DNA from: Pannonibacter indicus | GTDB taxonomy: Bacteria > Pseudomonadota > Alphaproteobacteria > Rhizobiales > Stappiaceae | Reading direction: 5' to 3' | Length of the DNA: 64,000 bases | Assembly: GCF_001418225.1 (NCBI RefSeq) | Contig: NZ_LIPT01000003.1 | Location: 310,001 to 374,000 of the forward strand | In this document: piece by piece, positions 9,267-18,960 of the stretch | How the letters are laid out: the number at the start of each line of letters is the position of its first letter | How positions within the stretch are numbered: position 1 is the first letter of the stretch | The notes under the pieces: generated by a model | Told to the model about the DNA's origin: nothing | The model's database searches: none | Seen by the model: the letters and a program-made list of their open reading frames with translations, nothing else | Translations under genes and position numbers: made by a program

Positions 9267-10202
9267 TCAGGTTTCCTTGCGGATGCGCTCCCGGTGGGCA
9301 ATGTAGATGCCGCTGGCAACGATCAGCGCGATGCCGGCCCAGGTCATCAGGTCGGGAAAATCGCCGAAGACCAGAAAGCCGAACAGGGTGGCGCTGACGA
9401 TTTCCAGATAGTTGAACGGAGCAATGACCGACGCTGGCGCCAGGGCCAGAGCCTTCACGATCAACCCATGCGAGACGAAGGAAATGGCTCCGATGGCAAA
9501 GAGCAGCGACATTTCGATGCTGTTGGGCATAGCCACGATAATGCCCGTCGTCTCCACGCCGAAAGCGGCAATCACCGTAATGACGATGGCCAGCGTCAGG
9601 CCGCCCCCCAGCGAGGTCGTGAACTGCATGGAGAGCATGCTGTCCTCACCCGCCAGAATGCGGGTCGTCAGCAGGTAAAGCGCAAACAGGCAGGCGGTGA
9701 CCATCGGCAGCAGTGCGGCCGCGCCAAAGGCATCAAAGCCCGGCCGGATGATCATGATCGCCCCGATCAGTCCCACCACCACGGCCGCCCAGCGGCGCGG
9801 ACCGACTTGCTCCCTCAGGAAAATTGCGGAAAGAGCTGTCAGCATCATCGGCTGGATGAAGAAGATGGCAATCGCATCGGCAACCGGCATCACCTTCAAG
9901 GCAGTAAAGAAGGCGAAGGTGGCGCCGGCCAGAAAAATGCCGCGCAGCATGTTGATGCCCCAGCGCTTCGGCATCAGGGTGCGTAGGCCGCCGGTCATCA
10001 TCAATGCGCCGAGCAGGGTAAAGACAGCCTGGAAGAAGAAACGCCCGAAGCCGATGAGCAGCGGCGCGACCGTGGCAGACAGGTATTTCGCCACCGTGTC
10101 CATGCCCGGCACGATGATCATCGCCAGCGTCATCAGCAGGATGCCCTGCAGAATATCGGCCTTTCTTGAAATCCGGCTGGCAGGCGGAGGTGCGCCCGTC
10201 AT
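9267..10202 (-). CDS. EamA/DMT-superfamily transporter (RhaT-like)
   Basis: 311 residues with about ten hydrophobic helices in two EamA repeats. The first covers roughly residues 20-150, including IGFGRFFFQAV and ADAIAIFFIQPM. The second covers 165-300, including APFNYLEIVSATLFGF. Members of this family export small metabolites such as amino acids, nucleosides or S-adenosylmethionine; the substrate is not evident here. The ATG overlaps the ribF stop (ATGA), so the two are translationally coupled, although a functional link is not obvious. Confidence 0.88.
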   Translation of the reverse strand: MTGAPPPASRISRKADILQGILLMTLAMIIVPGMDTVAKYLSATVAPLLIGFGRFFFQAVFTLLGALMMTGGLRTLMPKRWGINMLRGIFLAGATFAFFTALKVMPVADAIAIFFIQPMMLTALSAIFLREQVGPRRWAAVVVGLIGAIMIIRPGFDAFGAAALLPMVTACLFALYLLTTRILAGEDSMLSMQFTTSLGGGLTLAIVITVIAAFGVETTGIIVAMPNSIEMSLLFAIGAISFVSHGLIVKALALAPASVIAPFNYLEIVSATLFGFLVFGDFPDLMTWAGIALIVASGIYIAHRERIRKET

Positions 10203-11191
10203 GACAGGGGCACGGCGCCAAGCGCCAGATCGAGGGCCGACAGGGGCTGTATGCTGGCAAGGACCGCGCGGGCTTCGGCGCTGTCCCGGTCCATCTGCGC
10301 AATCAGTGCCTGGCTGCTGTCAAAACGCTCCTCGGCCCGCAGGTAGGAGACGAATCGCACCCGCAGCGTCTTGCCATAGAGATCGCCGGAAAAATCGAAC
10401 AGGAACACTTCCAGCAGCGGAGCCCCATTGTCGAAGGTTGGGCGGCGGCCGAAACTGGCAACGCCGTCATGGCGCTGACCGTCCACTTCCACCCGCACCG
10501 CATAGATGCCGTGCTTCAGCGTGCAGTCATCGGCAAGGCGCAGGTTGGCGGTGGGATAACCGAGATCGCGGCCGCGTTTTTCGCCATGGCGCACCTCGGC
10601 CTCGGCAAACCAGCGGTAGCCAAGCAGGCCGTTGGCCTGTGCCAGATTCCCTTCTGCAAGGGCTGCACGGATGCGGGAGGAGGAAATCACTTCGCCGCTC
10701 TCATCATTTTCCGCCGTAACGATGGTGACGCCAAAGCCGTGCTTTTCGCCGGAGGCACGCAGGAAGTCCGGCGTGCCGGCCCGGCCCTTGCCGAAGTGGA
10801 AATCATAGCCGGTGACCGCGTGACGGATGCCAAGGGCGCCGATCAGGATTTCCTCAACGAAACGCTCTGCCTCAAGGCTGGCGAAATCGCGGGTGAAGGG
10901 CAGGACGATCAGCCCGTCGAGGCCAAGCGCTTCCATCACCTCCGCCTTCACATGGGCGGGTGTCAGACGGAAGAGCGGCACATGCGGGGCAAAGACCGAA
11001 CGGGGATGCGGCTCGAACGTCATGGCAATGACAGGCCGTCCGTGGCCGTGTGCTTCATCAATCGCCGCCTGCAATACGGCCCTGTGGCCCCGGTGCACAC
11101 CATCAAAGTTGCCAATGGCAACGGCGCTGCCTTTGAGGTGCGCCGGTAACGAGGCCAGATCCTCGACAACTGAGAAAGGCGTAACGGTCAT
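10199..11191 (-). CDS. ribF: Bifunctional riboflavin kinase / FAD synthetase
   Basis: 330 residues. The N-terminal nucleotidyltransferase domain has AIGNFDGVHRGHRAVLQ, with the HxGH-type ATP site near residues 26-42. The C-terminal riboflavin kinase domain has RGRDLGYPTANLRL near residue 210. It converts riboflavin to FMN and then FAD. The start at 11191 (MTVTPFSVVEDL) is favoured over a longer frame to 11248. No FMN riboswitch is visible upstream. It is first in a two-gene unit with the EamA transporter. Confidence 0.95.
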   Translation of the reverse strand: MTVTPFSVVEDLASLPAHLKGSAVAIGNFDGVHRGHRAVLQAAIDEAHGHGRPVIAMTFEPHPRSVFAPHVPLFRLTPAHVKAEVMEALGLDGLIVLPFTRDFASLEAERFVEEILIGALGIRHAVTGYDFHFGKGRAGTPDFLRASGEKHGFGVTIVTAENDESGEVISSSRIRAALAEGNLAQANGLLGYRWFAEAEVRHGEKRGRDLGYPTANLRLADDCTLKHGIYAVRVEVDGQRHDGVASFGRRPTFDNGAPLLEVFLFDFSGDLYGKTLRVRFVSYLRAEERFDSSQALIAQMDRDSAEARAVLASIQPLSALDLALGAVPLS

Positions 11192-11354
11192 CAGAGATGA
11201 GAACCTGCGGGCTGGACTGCAGGCTGATCTGCAGCAGACATGAAACATGCGGCCTGACGCGTGGGAAATGCCTGCGCCAGGATTTGCCGGACCCTGCCGT
11301 TTTCACGGCCTTTCGTCAAGCGCACTTTGGCCGCCGTCCGTGCTGCGTGAACCC

Positions 11355-11813
11355 TCAGCTCTGGTGGCCGGGAAAGTCCCGCTCGGTCCCCCGGGCGGGG
11401 ACCTTGACCATGGCTTCGCCTTCCAGAACCACCGTCTCCCCGACCCGGCAGATGCAGGAAAGCCGGGCACGGTTGCCCTTGGGCAGAAGCTCCGCGACCT
11501 TCACCTCCACCGTCACGTCATCACCGATCCGCACCGGTGCCTTGAAATTCAGGGTCTGCGACAGATAAATCGCGCCGGGGCCGGGAAGGCGCGTGCCAAG
11601 CAAGGCTGAGATAAGGCTCGCAGTATAAAGCCCATGGGCGATGCGCGTCCGGAAGGGCGTGCGTGCGGCAAAATGCTCAGACAAGTGAATAGGATTGCGG
11701 TCACCGGACACCTCGGCAAAGCCGACAATATCAGATGCGCTCACGTGCTTCGTCAGAGTCTCGCTCATGCCCTCGCTCAGGTCCTCGTAGCAAAGCTGAC
11801 GCAGCTCAAGCAT
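11355..11813 (-). CDS. MaoC-like (R)-specific enoyl-CoA hydratase
   Basis: 152 residues, a single hot-dog domain. The hydratase-2 motif is seen as SGDRNPIHLSEHFA (residues about 35-50), supplying the Asp and His of the active site, followed by RIAHGLYTASLISALLG. It hydrates trans-2-enoyl-CoA to (R)-3-hydroxyacyl-CoA and is PhaJ-like; in Alphaproteobacteria similar genes sit near phosphate acetyltransferase or PHA genes, but no PHA gene is seen here. It is transcribed alone, divergent from cheY. Confidence 0.85.
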   Translation of the reverse strand: MLELRQLCYEDLSEGMSETLTKHVSASDIVGFAEVSGDRNPIHLSEHFAARTPFRTRIAHGLYTASLISALLGTRLPGPGAIYLSQTLNFKAPVRIGDDVTVEVKVAELLPKGNRARLSCICRVGETVVLEGEAMVKVPARGTERDFPGHQS

Positions 11814-12065
11814 TTTTGCCTCCCAATACCAGAAACGTGCCCTTAAATACCGGTACGCACGCTATGGGGCGGAGTGCTCGGACACAATACGCCTTTGGGG
11901 GAAGAAAATGCCTTGCGCTATTAACGGTCTTTTCAGGGGAACCGCTTAGATTGCTCAAGTATGGGGAGGTGGGAACACGATCATCGTGTCTTCCTCCTGA
12001 AACGTCAGATCTCGTCATTTCCGGCCCAGAGGGTGGGCCCTGTAATTGACAGTATGGAGTAGACA
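11814..12065. promoter_or_regulatory. Divergent intergenic region between the hydratase and cheY
   Basis: 252 bases without a convincing gene. Short minus-strand and plus-strand frames here are not conserved-looking. It should contain the promoters for both flanking genes; no specific operator is recognised. Confidence 0.4.
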
Positions 12066-12449
12066 ATGGCCCTTGACCTTTCGATGCCGGTCCTGGTGGT
12101 CGATGATTACAAGACCATGATCCGGATTATCCGGAACCTGTTGAAGCAGCTTGGTTTTGAAGATATCGACGATGCAGCCGATGGTACGGAAGCCTTGGAG
12201 AAGATGAAGCAGCGCAAGTATGGCCTGGTCATCTCCGACTGGAACATGGAACCGATGACCGGTTACGAGCTGCTCAAGCAGGTTCGCGCTGACGCAAGTC
12301 TCTCCAAGACGCCGTTCATCATGGTGACTGCCGAGTCCAAGACCGAAAACGTGATCGCCGCCAAGAAGGCCGGCGTGAACAACTATATCGTGAAGCCGTT
12401 CAACGCGCAGACGCTGAAGGGCAAGATCGAAGCGGTCTTCGCAGACTGA
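12066..12449 (+). CDS. cheY: CheY-type chemotaxis response regulator
   Basis: 127 residues, a stand-alone receiver domain. Acidic pocket D13-D14 (VVDDYK), phospho-acceptor D58 (VISDWNM), T88 (MVTAE) and K110 (IVKPF) are all present. The SDWNMEPMTG segment is close to enteric-type CheY, which binds the flagellar switch protein FliM. It is followed by a CheZ-like gene 190 bases downstream. No other che or flagellar genes are in the window, so this is a separate motility mini-locus. Confidence 0.88.
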   Translation: MALDLSMPVLVVDDYKTMIRIIRNLLKQLGFEDIDDAADGTEALEKMKQRKYGLVISDWNMEPMTGYELLKQVRADASLSKTPFIMVTAESKTENVIAAKKAGVNNYIVKPFNAQTLKGKIEAVFAD

Positions 12450-12639
12450 CAGAATTCGCTCACCCCGGCGGACTGTGCTGCTCCTCTCGCAGCCACGTCC
12501 GCCTGAGTGGCGGGTCAGACCGATTTTCTCACGTCTGTCATTGCCCGGATGGCACTCCGGAAAATGGTGCAGAGGGAGGTCCCGTTCCAGGCAGCAGAAC
12601 GGGTCAACGGTACTGGCTACCCAACTGGAGGGCAGAACA

Positions 12640-13320
12640 ATGGCCACAATTACAAAAGAGAACGTGGTCCGCGTCATCGAGTTTTTGGAAAAAAACAAAT
12701 ACCGTGACGGGGAAGTTGGCCTGAATGATGTCATGCAGCTTGCCGAAGTCATGAGCGGCTCCATGCATGATTTTCTGCTGGCGGTGCAGCCGGCAGTGAC
12801 TGGCGAGCTGAAGGCAATCGCTGGCGAAATCACGCGGATGAAGGAAGAAATCACCGCGCTGCGTGCCAATGACATGAAGCAGCAGAAGATTCCCGATGCC
12901 GGGCGCGAACTCGATGCCATCGTCGAGGCGACCGAATCGGCGACGCACACGATCATGACGGCTGCCGAGGAAATCATGGGCGCCGACACGTCGGATAGCT
13001 TGGCCTATCAGGAACTCGTCAACAGCAAGATGATCGAGATCTTCGAGGCCTGCGCTTTCCAGGACATCACCGGGCAGCGCATTTCCAAGGTCGTGGACAC
13101 CCTCAACTACATCGACCAGCGCGTCTCCGCCTTCGTTGAGAAGCTGCGCATTGTGGAAACGATGGAACCGGCGGCCGAGGAAACCGAAGCCGATCGCCGC
13201 AGGCGGGAGCTGATTCTCCACGGCCCTCAGCTGGCTGGTGAAGGCGTGTCGCAGGACGATATTGACGCCATGATGAGCGGTGGCGGTTCTCAGGACGACA
13301 TCGACAAGCTGTTCGGCTGA
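12640..13320 (+). CDS. cheZ: CheZ-like CheY-P phosphatase
   Basis: 226 residues from ATG 12640, which has GGAGGG upstream. Largely helical. It has the CheZ active-site signature QDITGQRI at residues 141-148, where D142 and Q146 correspond to the residues that dephosphorylate CheY-P. The C-terminus contains two copies of the motif SQDDID (residues 204-209 and 217-222) linked by AMMSGGG. In known CheZ proteins the C-terminal peptide is the high-affinity CheY-binding tail, so two copies may give two docking sites; that is inference. Paired with CheY upstream and closed by a terminator. Confidence 0.82.
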   Translation: MATITKENVVRVIEFLEKNKYRDGEVGLNDVMQLAEVMSGSMHDFLLAVQPAVTGELKAIAGEITRMKEEITALRANDMKQQKIPDAGRELDAIVEATESATHTIMTAAEEIMGADTSDSLAYQELVNSKMIEIFEACAFQDITGQRISKVVDTLNYIDQRVSAFVEKLRIVETMEPAAEETEADRRRRELILHGPQLAGEGVSQDDIDAMMSGGGSQDDIDKLFG

Positions 13321-13344
13321 CGTCTGACTGATCTTCGAATCAAG

Positions 13345-13374
13345 AAGGGCCGTAGCGGTGACGCTGCGGCCCTT
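13345..13374. terminator. Terminator shared by the cheZ-like gene and the converging HAD gene
   Basis: 8-bp perfect stem AAGGGCCG/CGGCCCTT (13345-13352 with 13367-13374) between two converging genes. TTGCTTT follows on the plus strand. Confidence 0.65.
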
Positions 13375-13387
13375 TGCTTTGGATCGG

Positions 13388-14260
13388 TTACCAGCTGAGG
13401 CGCGGCAGGGCGGCGCGGGCGGAGAAGCCCTCTTCCGCGAGGCGCCGGCGGATCAGCGCCTCATCCGGCGTTTCGACCGGGCCGAAATCCGAGGCATGGA
13501 TGCCGCCGGTGATGAACAGCACGTCCAGGTTCTGGGCGTCTGCGCCGCGAATGTCCGTTGGCAGGCCGTCGCCGATGGCCAGTACCTTCGAGCGGTCGAA
13601 GTCCGAGCCCTGAATCTGCTGCAGGCGGGCAAGTGCCGCATCATAGATCGGCTTGTGCGGCTTGCCCGGCAGGGTGACGCGGCCGCCCAGATCCTCATAG
13701 AGGCGGGCAAGGGCACCGGCACACCAGATCAGCTTGTCGCCGCGCTCCACAACGATATCCGGATTGGCACAGACCATCAGAAGCCCACGGGCGGCAAGGG
13801 CCTGCAACTGGTCCCGGTAGTCGTCCGGCGTCTCGGTTTCATCGTCGAACAGGCCGGTGCAGCTGATCAGATCGGCGTCTGACTCGCTCACAATTTCAAG
13901 GCCGGTGCCGTCATAGAGGCTGAGATCACGCTCCGGGCCGATGTGGAAGCACTTGCGCTCCGTGCTGCTGATCAGCAGGTGGCGGGTGACGTCGCCGGAT
14001 GTCACGATATCATCGTAGGCATGGCGCGGCACGCCGAGCATGGCCAGCTGCTCGTGGATCGGTTCGGCCGGGCGGGGGGCGTTGGTGATGAGCACCACCG
14101 CGCCGCGCTGCTCCTGGCGGAAGCGGGTCAGCGCCTCATGCGCCGCAGGAAAGGCGGCGACACCATTGTGCAGCACGCCCCAGACATCACTGAGAATGCC
14201 CCTGTAATCAGGCGCAATGGCACTGAGGCCGGGGATGAGCAAGGGGGCTGTTGCGTTCAT
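13388..14260 (-). CDS. HAD-superfamily class IIA hydrolase (TIGR01459-type)
   Basis: 290 residues. Motif I is DVWGVLHNG (residues 25-33). The motif II region is VLITNAPRP, and the C-terminal motif III/IV region is PGKPHKPIYDAAL followed by VLAIGDGLPTDIRGA. This is the NagD-like architecture with a C2a cap, typical of sugar or nucleotide phosphatases. The substrate is unknown. The start at 14260 (MNATAPLLIPGL) was preferred; the open frame continues upstream to 14974 only because it lies opposite mutL. Divergent from mutL. Confidence 0.88.
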   Translation of the reverse strand: MNATAPLLIPGLSAIAPDYRGILSDVWGVLHNGVAAFPAAHEALTRFRQEQRGAVVLITNAPRPAEPIHEQLAMLGVPRHAYDDIVTSGDVTRHLLISSTERKCFHIGPERDLSLYDGTGLEIVSESDADLISCTGLFDDETETPDDYRDQLQALAARGLLMVCANPDIVVERGDKLIWCAGALARLYEDLGGRVTLPGKPHKPIYDAALARLQQIQGSDFDRSKVLAIGDGLPTDIRGADAQNLDVLFITGGIHASDFGPVETPDEALIRRRLAEEGFSARAALPRLSW

Positions 14261-14447
14261 GGAGGCCTCTTCCGGGCTGATCTGGTAACATTGGCGGGAA
14301 TCGGGAGGTTGTCCCGCGCAGGCTGGCGGACAATATACGAAGCCGCCTGCGGGAGAAACCGGGCATGACAGCTGCCCGGACACAGATAGCATCAGACAGA
14401 GACAGCAGCAGACTGGCGCCCTAAGACAGGCGCCGCAGGACAGGCAG

Positions 14448-16355
14448 ATGGCAGTCAGACAACTGGGCGAGGCGGTGATCAACCGCATCGCGGCAGGCGA
14501 GGTGATCGAACGGCCCGCCAGCGTGATCAAGGAGCTGGTGGAGAATGCGGTCGATGCGGGCGCCTCCAGCATCGACATTGTGACGGCTGCAGGCGGCAAG
14601 ACCCTGATGCGTGTCTCCGACGACGGCCTTGGCATGACGGCAGCCGATCTGGCGCTGGCCGTGCGCCGCCATTGTACGTCGAAGCTGCATGAGGAAGACC
14701 TCTTCGACATCCGCACCCTCGGCTTCCGGGGCGAAGCGCTGCCCTCCATCGGCTCCATCGCAAGGCTTGGCATCATCACCCGGCATGCGCAGGAACCCCA
14801 TGCCTGGCGCATCGAGGTCGAGGGCGGAACGGAGAGTGATGTGCATCCGGCTGCCCGCCACAAGGGCACCCAGGTGGAAGTGCGCGATCTCTTCTTTGCA
14901 ACGCCCGCCCGCCTGAAATTCCTCAAGACTGACAAGGCGGAGGCCGCCGCCGTGACGGATGTGGTCCGCCGCATCGCGCTGGCCTATCCGGAGGTTGGGT
15001 TCCAGCTGTCCGGTTCGGACCGGACCGCGCAAAGCTGGCCCGCAGCGCGCGGCGAGAATCCGCGCATGGCGCGGCTGGCACAGGTTCTGGGCAAGGAGTT
15101 TCTCGACAATGCCATGGAGATCACGGCAGAGCGGGAGGGCGTGCGCCTGACCGGTTTTGCCGGCCTTCCCACCTATAACAAGGGCACGGCGCAGCAGCAG
15201 TTCTTCTATGTCAATGGCCGCCCGGTGCGCGACAAGCTGCTGCTGTCCGGTCTGCGCGGCGCCTATGCGGATGTGCTTGCCCGGGACCGGCATCCGGTGG
15301 TGGTGCTCTATATCGATCTGGACCCGGCTCTGGTGGATGTGAATGTGCATCCGGCCAAGGCAGATGTGCGCTTCCGCGACGGGCAACTGGTGCGCGGGCT
15401 GCTCGTCGGGGCGATCAAGCAGTCGCTGGTGATGGCAGGGCACAGGTCGTCCACCTCCAACGCTGCCGCAGCCATGGAGGCGCTGCGGACCGGCATGGCG
15501 CCGGGCATGGGTGAGGCGCCAGGTAGCGGCCCGCAGCGCTCCGCCGCCTATCAGGCCAGTTATGGTGGAGGGGGCTGGCGTCCCGCCCCAAGGCCTGCGC
15601 AGCCGCAGGGGGGCTGGGACTGGCGCAGTTCTGCCTACCGGCCCCCGGAGGACGATGCGGCTCCGGCCGGAGCACAGGGCTTTGCCGAAGCTGCTCAGGC
15701 CGCCCTGGCTGACATCGTCATGCCCTCCGCCGATGCGCGGGCGCATAGCGAGCCGGCGGGCCAGGAGAACATGCACCGCCCGCTGGGGGCAGCGCGGGCG
15801 CAGGTGCATGAGACCTACATCATCTCCCAGACCATGGACGGGGTTGTCATCGTCGACCAGCATGCCGCGCATGAGCGGCTGGTCTATGAGCGGCTGAAGG
15901 AAATGCTGGCCGCCCGTGACGTGCCACGGCAGATGCTGCTGATCCCGGAAATCGTCGAGCTGCCCGAGGAGGACGTGCACCGGCTGGCCGAACATGCGGA
16001 TGAGCTGGAGGCTGCCGGGCTGGTGCTGGAGCCCTTCGGCCCCGGTGCCATTGCCGTGCGGGAAACGCCCGCCATGCTGAAATCGCTCAACATCCGTGCG
16101 CTGGTGCAGGATCTGGCCGACGAATTGACCGAGTGGGAAACCGCCTCAGGCCTCAAGGAAAAGCTCGATCACGTGGCCGCGACGATGGCCTGCCACGGCT
16201 CCATCCGCGCCGGCCGCCGCATGCGTCCGGAAGAGATGGACGCGCTGCTGCGCGAGATGGAGGCAACGCCTCTTTCCGGCCAGTGCAACCACGGCCGGCC
16301 GACATGGATCGAGCTGAAACTTTCCGATATCGAAAAGCTGTTCGGCCGGAAATAG
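14448..16355 (+). CDS. mutL: DNA mismatch repair protein MutL
   Basis: 635 residues. The N-terminal GHKL ATPase has [25 protein letters not shown] and [10 protein letters not shown]. The central linker is Pro/Gly/Ala-rich (residues about 330-440). The C-terminal dimerisation domain carries [13 protein letters not shown], the DQHAx2Ex4E metal site of nicking-type MutL. This indicates an endonuclease-active MutL, as in bacteria without MutH. The C-terminus has GSIRAGRRM and the [11 protein letters not shown] zinc-site segment. It couples MutS mismatch recognition to strand nicking. Confidence 0.96.
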   Translation: MAVRQLGEAVINRIAAGEVIERPASVIKELVENAVDAGASSIDIVTAAGGKTLMRVSDDGLGMTAADLALAVRRHCTSKLHEEDLFDIRTLGFRGEALPSIGSIARLGIITRHAQEPHAWRIEVEGGTESDVHPAARHKGTQVEVRDLFFATPARLKFLKTDKAEAAAVTDVVRRIALAYPEVGFQLSGSDRTAQSWPAARGENPRMARLAQVLGKEFLDNAMEITAEREGVRLTGFAGLPTYNKGTAQQQFFYVNGRPVRDKLLLSGLRGAYADVLARDRHPVVVLYIDLDPALVDVNVHPAKADVRFRDGQLVRGLLVGAIKQSLVMAGHRSSTSNAAAAMEALRTGMAPGMGEAPGSGPQRSAAYQASYGGGGWRPAPRPAQPQGGWDWRSSAYRPPEDDAAPAGAQGFAEAAQAALADIVMPSADARAHSEPAGQENMHRPLGAARAQVHETYIISQTMDGVVIVDQHAAHERLVYERLKEMLAARDVPRQMLLIPEIVELPEEDVHRLAEHADELEAAGLVLEPFGPGAIAVRETPAMLKSLNIRALVQDLADELTEWETASGLKEKLDHVAATMACHGSIRAGRRMRPEEMDALLREMEATPLSGQCNHGRPTWIELKLSDIEKLFGRK

Positions 16356-16390
16356 CGGTCCGTTTCGGAGCAGGACCTGCTCCAAAAAGA

Positions 16391-16416
16391 AGAGGGCCGC
16401 ACGGTGGCGGCCCTCT
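16391..16416. terminator. Strong hairpin between mutL and the porin gene
   Basis: Perfect 10-bp stem AGAGGGCCGC/GCGGCCCTCT with a 6-base loop. On the minus strand it is followed by TCTTTTT, so it mainly ends porin transcription. A second near-palindrome GGAGCAGG-A-CCTGCTCC (about 16367-16383) lies on the mutL side, followed by six A. Confidence 0.7.
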
Positions 16417-16487
16417 GGTCTCGTCCTGGGAGGGACTGTGTCAGGACGGGGCATGGCGCAGGCGCACCATGCCAACCCGTTTCATCA

Positions 16488-17657
16488 TCAGAACACGCGC
16501 TCGACGCGGATCGTGGTGTAGAACTCGTCGCGGTCACGGCGGCCCGAGTTGCGGTTGTAATCGAAGCTGCGGTAGGCGAATTCGGTGCCGATGGAAAAGT
16601 CGGAAACCGGCTTCCAGTTGACGTTGAAGTTGGCGCCCCACTGCTTGAAGTCGTTGGCAGAGCCAGCCGCATCGGCCGAGTAGTAACCGCCTTCAATGTT
16701 GGCGTCCCACTGCTCATTGAAGTTATGCAGATAACCCGCACCAATGCCCCAGGCCTTGGTGGTCTTGGTCTTGGTGCCATCCAGCGTCGCGTCGGTGATG
16801 GCATCGTCCCAGCTGTCGAGAACATAGCCGGATGCGCCATTGCCATACATGGCCTGCAGTGCGACGGCATCGCCTGCCCCCAGGAAGGGCACATTGATCT
16901 GCACACCCGCGCCAATGGCATAACCAGCCTTGGTCTTCGCATCGGTGTCTTCAAAGCGGGTTTCATGCAGGGCGCCCATGATCTGTGCGGAACCCCAGGC
17001 CTGATCGATGCGCAGGTTGGCAACCAGATCCGGCAGGCGGTGGCCGGCATAGGTGGCGGAACCGCCCTCAAGGTTCCAGCGGCGGGTGGTGCCGTCTTCG
17101 ATCGAAACCGTGGTGGTCAGACCGTTGCCGAGGTCGGCCGTATAGGCGGCAACCCAGTTGCGCACATCCGTATACTGGGTCTGGAAGTTGCCGTAGGAAT
17201 AGCCGGTCCAGAAGTCATACATGGATGCGGTGCGGCCGAAGGTGAAGTTGCCGAACTGCACAAAGGCATGTTCCAGCGTGGTACCAGTACCGGTCCCGTC
17301 GTTCGAATTGTTCTCGAAGTAGGTGTCGATGTAGGCACGGACGAGCCCGTATTCGCTGTTCGTACGCGCATCGAGGCGGATTGTGCCGCGGGCGCGGGTG
17401 TAGGTGCCGAAGTCCGCGCGGTCGTCCCAGGAGTTGTCGCGGTTACCGAAATTGTCGAAACGGTATTCGGCGCGGACACGGCCTTCCACGCGCAGGCAGG
17501 TCTCGGTGCCGGGGATGTAGAAGAAACCGGTCCCATAGGCATCACAGACACGGACGTAATCAACCGGCTCGGGAGCAACCGGGAGATCGGCTGCAAGGGC
17601 GCCAGCAGACGAGGCAGCCAGGAGTGTCATTGCAGAAATCAGGCGTACACTGCGCAT
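16488..17657 (-). CDS. Outer-membrane porin of the Rhizobiales Omp2/Porin_2 family
   Basis: 389 residues. Signal peptide MRSVRLISAMTLLAASSAGA, with cleavage near residue 22. The mature N-terminus DLPVAPEPVDYVRVCDAYGT is typical of this family, including the two Cys around GTGFFYIPGTETCLRVEGRV. The rest is a beta-rich barrel with regular Tyr/Trp/Asn-rich strands, and it ends with an aromatic residue (VERVF), as outer-membrane barrels do. It forms a general diffusion pore. The long 0.4-kb upstream region suggests independent regulation. Confidence 0.93.
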   Translation of the reverse strand: MRSVRLISAMTLLAASSAGALAADLPVAPEPVDYVRVCDAYGTGFFYIPGTETCLRVEGRVRAEYRFDNFGNRDNSWDDRADFGTYTRARGTIRLDARTNSEYGLVRAYIDTYFENNSNDGTGTGTTLEHAFVQFGNFTFGRTASMYDFWTGYSYGNFQTQYTDVRNWVAAYTADLGNGLTTTVSIEDGTTRRWNLEGGSATYAGHRLPDLVANLRIDQAWGSAQIMGALHETRFEDTDAKTKAGYAIGAGVQINVPFLGAGDAVALQAMYGNGASGYVLDSWDDAITDATLDGTKTKTTKAWGIGAGYLHNFNEQWDANIEGGYYSADAAGSANDFKQWGANFNVNWKPVSDFSIGTEFAYRSFDYNRNSGRRDRDEFYTTIRVERVF

Positions 17658-18088
17658 TCAGAGATCCTTCCCAATGAGCCAGCTGTCCGTGCCGGAGCCG
17701 CTGGGACGCATGAGTCGACATTCAATAGCAGGATGATACGCGGGCTCCTGAAAAAGAAAATCGGGCAAAACAGGCTGTTTACTCATTTGGCCGCGTAGAT
17801 GCAAAAAAGACACGAAACAGCTTTTCCGCGGTTGTTTCGGCTATAAAAGATGCAGAAAGCCGAGATCGCTGGCAGTCAAGTAAGATGCTGCGTGCCTCTG
17901 TTTTAGCCGTGTGATGAAGAGATGGGCGCATCTGGCCGTGGGGGCTTCCGGCGGGAGGATTTTTCCGTCATCTGCCTGTCTTGCATGCGTGGCATGGAAG
18001 CGCCGCAGGGAGGCCGTGCGGCACGGCAGGCGGTGCGGCATTGTCCGCAGGCGGCTGACGCCACCCGGCTGGGACACTTCAGGTTCAA
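17658..18088. promoter_or_regulatory. Intergenic region upstream of the porin
   Basis: 431 bases between the porin and a divergently transcribed small membrane protein. A locally AT-rich stretch lies at about 17740-17900. I see no gene or known operator; both promoters should lie here. Confidence 0.35.
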
Positions 18089-18394
18089 ATGAAAAGCATT
18101 GTCTGGCTGGCCGCGCTTCCGCTCCTGCTTGCAGGAGGGCTCACTCTGCCCTTGCCCTTGCCAACCGGATTGCCCTTGCTGGTCCTTGGCCTGGTGATGA
18201 TCCTTGCCGCCAGCCCTTGGGCTGTGCGCCTTTTGCGGCGGCTGCGGCGGCGCTTTCTGCGGCTGAATGGCCTGTTTCACACATTGGAAGACCGGGCCCC
18301 GGTGCGGTTGGGCCGGATCCTGCGGCGCACCCGGCCGCGGCAGAAGCTTCCTGCGCCGCCAGACGGCCCTGACGGCGGGAAGGCGCCCCTATGA
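18089..18394 (+). CDS. Small two-helix membrane protein (PGPGW-like)
   Basis: 101 residues. Two hydrophobic segments (about residues 3-18 and 27-46) are separated by a short LPLPTGLP turn, followed by a strongly basic tail (LLRRLRRRFLR) and the phrase HTLEDRAP. This layout resembles the PGPGW/DUF small membrane family of Proteobacteria. Function unknown. Its 3' end overlaps the 3' end of rsmD on the other strand by 6 bases. Confidence 0.6.
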   Translation: MKSIVWLAALPLLLAGGLTLPLPLPTGLPLLVLGLVMILAASPWAVRLLRRLRRRFLRLNGLFHTLEDRAPVRLGRILRRTRPRQKLPAPPDGPDGGKAPL

Positions 18395-18949
18395 CGGCAT
18401 GCAGCGCGCAAAGAGCACCTGACTGTCGCCGCTTGTGCGCTGATCGAGAAGCTCGAAACCGGCCGGAAGCGCAACCGTGTTGCCGGCCCGTTCTTCCAGA
18501 ACGCAGATGGCGCCACCGGCCAGCCAGCCGCCCTCACGGGCAGAGGTCAGGGCCAGTTCGCCGAGGCCCTTGTCATAGGGCGGGTCGGCGAACAGCAGGT
18601 CAAACGGCTCGATTGTTCCGGCAGCCCCCAGTTTTGTGGCATCCCGGCGCAGGATCTTGGCGGCGCCGTTGAGGCCGAAGGCTTCCATGTTGCGGCGGAT
18701 CACGCCGCGCGCATCCGCGCCTTCCTCAACGAAAGTGGCGTGTTTTGCGCCGCGGCTGATGGCTTCGAAGCCGAGGGCGCCTGTGCCGGCAAACAGATCC
18801 AGCACCCGTGCGCCCTCAAGATCCGCGCCAACGCCGTGCAGCAGGATGTTGAAGATGGTTTCGCGCAGCCGGTCGGAAGTCGGGCGCGTGGCGTCCGACT
18901 TCGGCGTGGCAAGGCTTGCGCCCTTGAACCGTCCGGCAACGATGCGCAT
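18389..18949 (-). CDS. rsmD: 16S rRNA (guanine966-N2)-methyltransferase
   Basis: 186 residues. The start MRIVAGRFKGASLATP is the canonical RsmD N-terminus. SAM-binding motif I is VLDLFAGTGALGFEAISRG, and catalytic motif IV is LLFADPPYDKGLGELAL (DPPY). It methylates G966 of 16S rRNA in the 30S subunit. It lies 11 bases downstream of the pseudouridine synthase gene, forming an rRNA-modification operon. ATG 18949 has a GGGGA upstream; a GTG one codon earlier is possible. Confidence 0.93.
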   Translation of the reverse strand: MRIVAGRFKGASLATPKSDATRPTSDRLRETIFNILLHGVGADLEGARVLDLFAGTGALGFEAISRGAKHATFVEEGADARGVIRRNMEAFGLNGAAKILRRDATKLGAAGTIEPFDLLFADPPYDKGLGELALTSAREGGWLAGGAICVLEERAGNTVALPAGFELLDQRTSGDSQVLFARCMPS

Positions 18950-18960
18950 CACCGGTCCCC

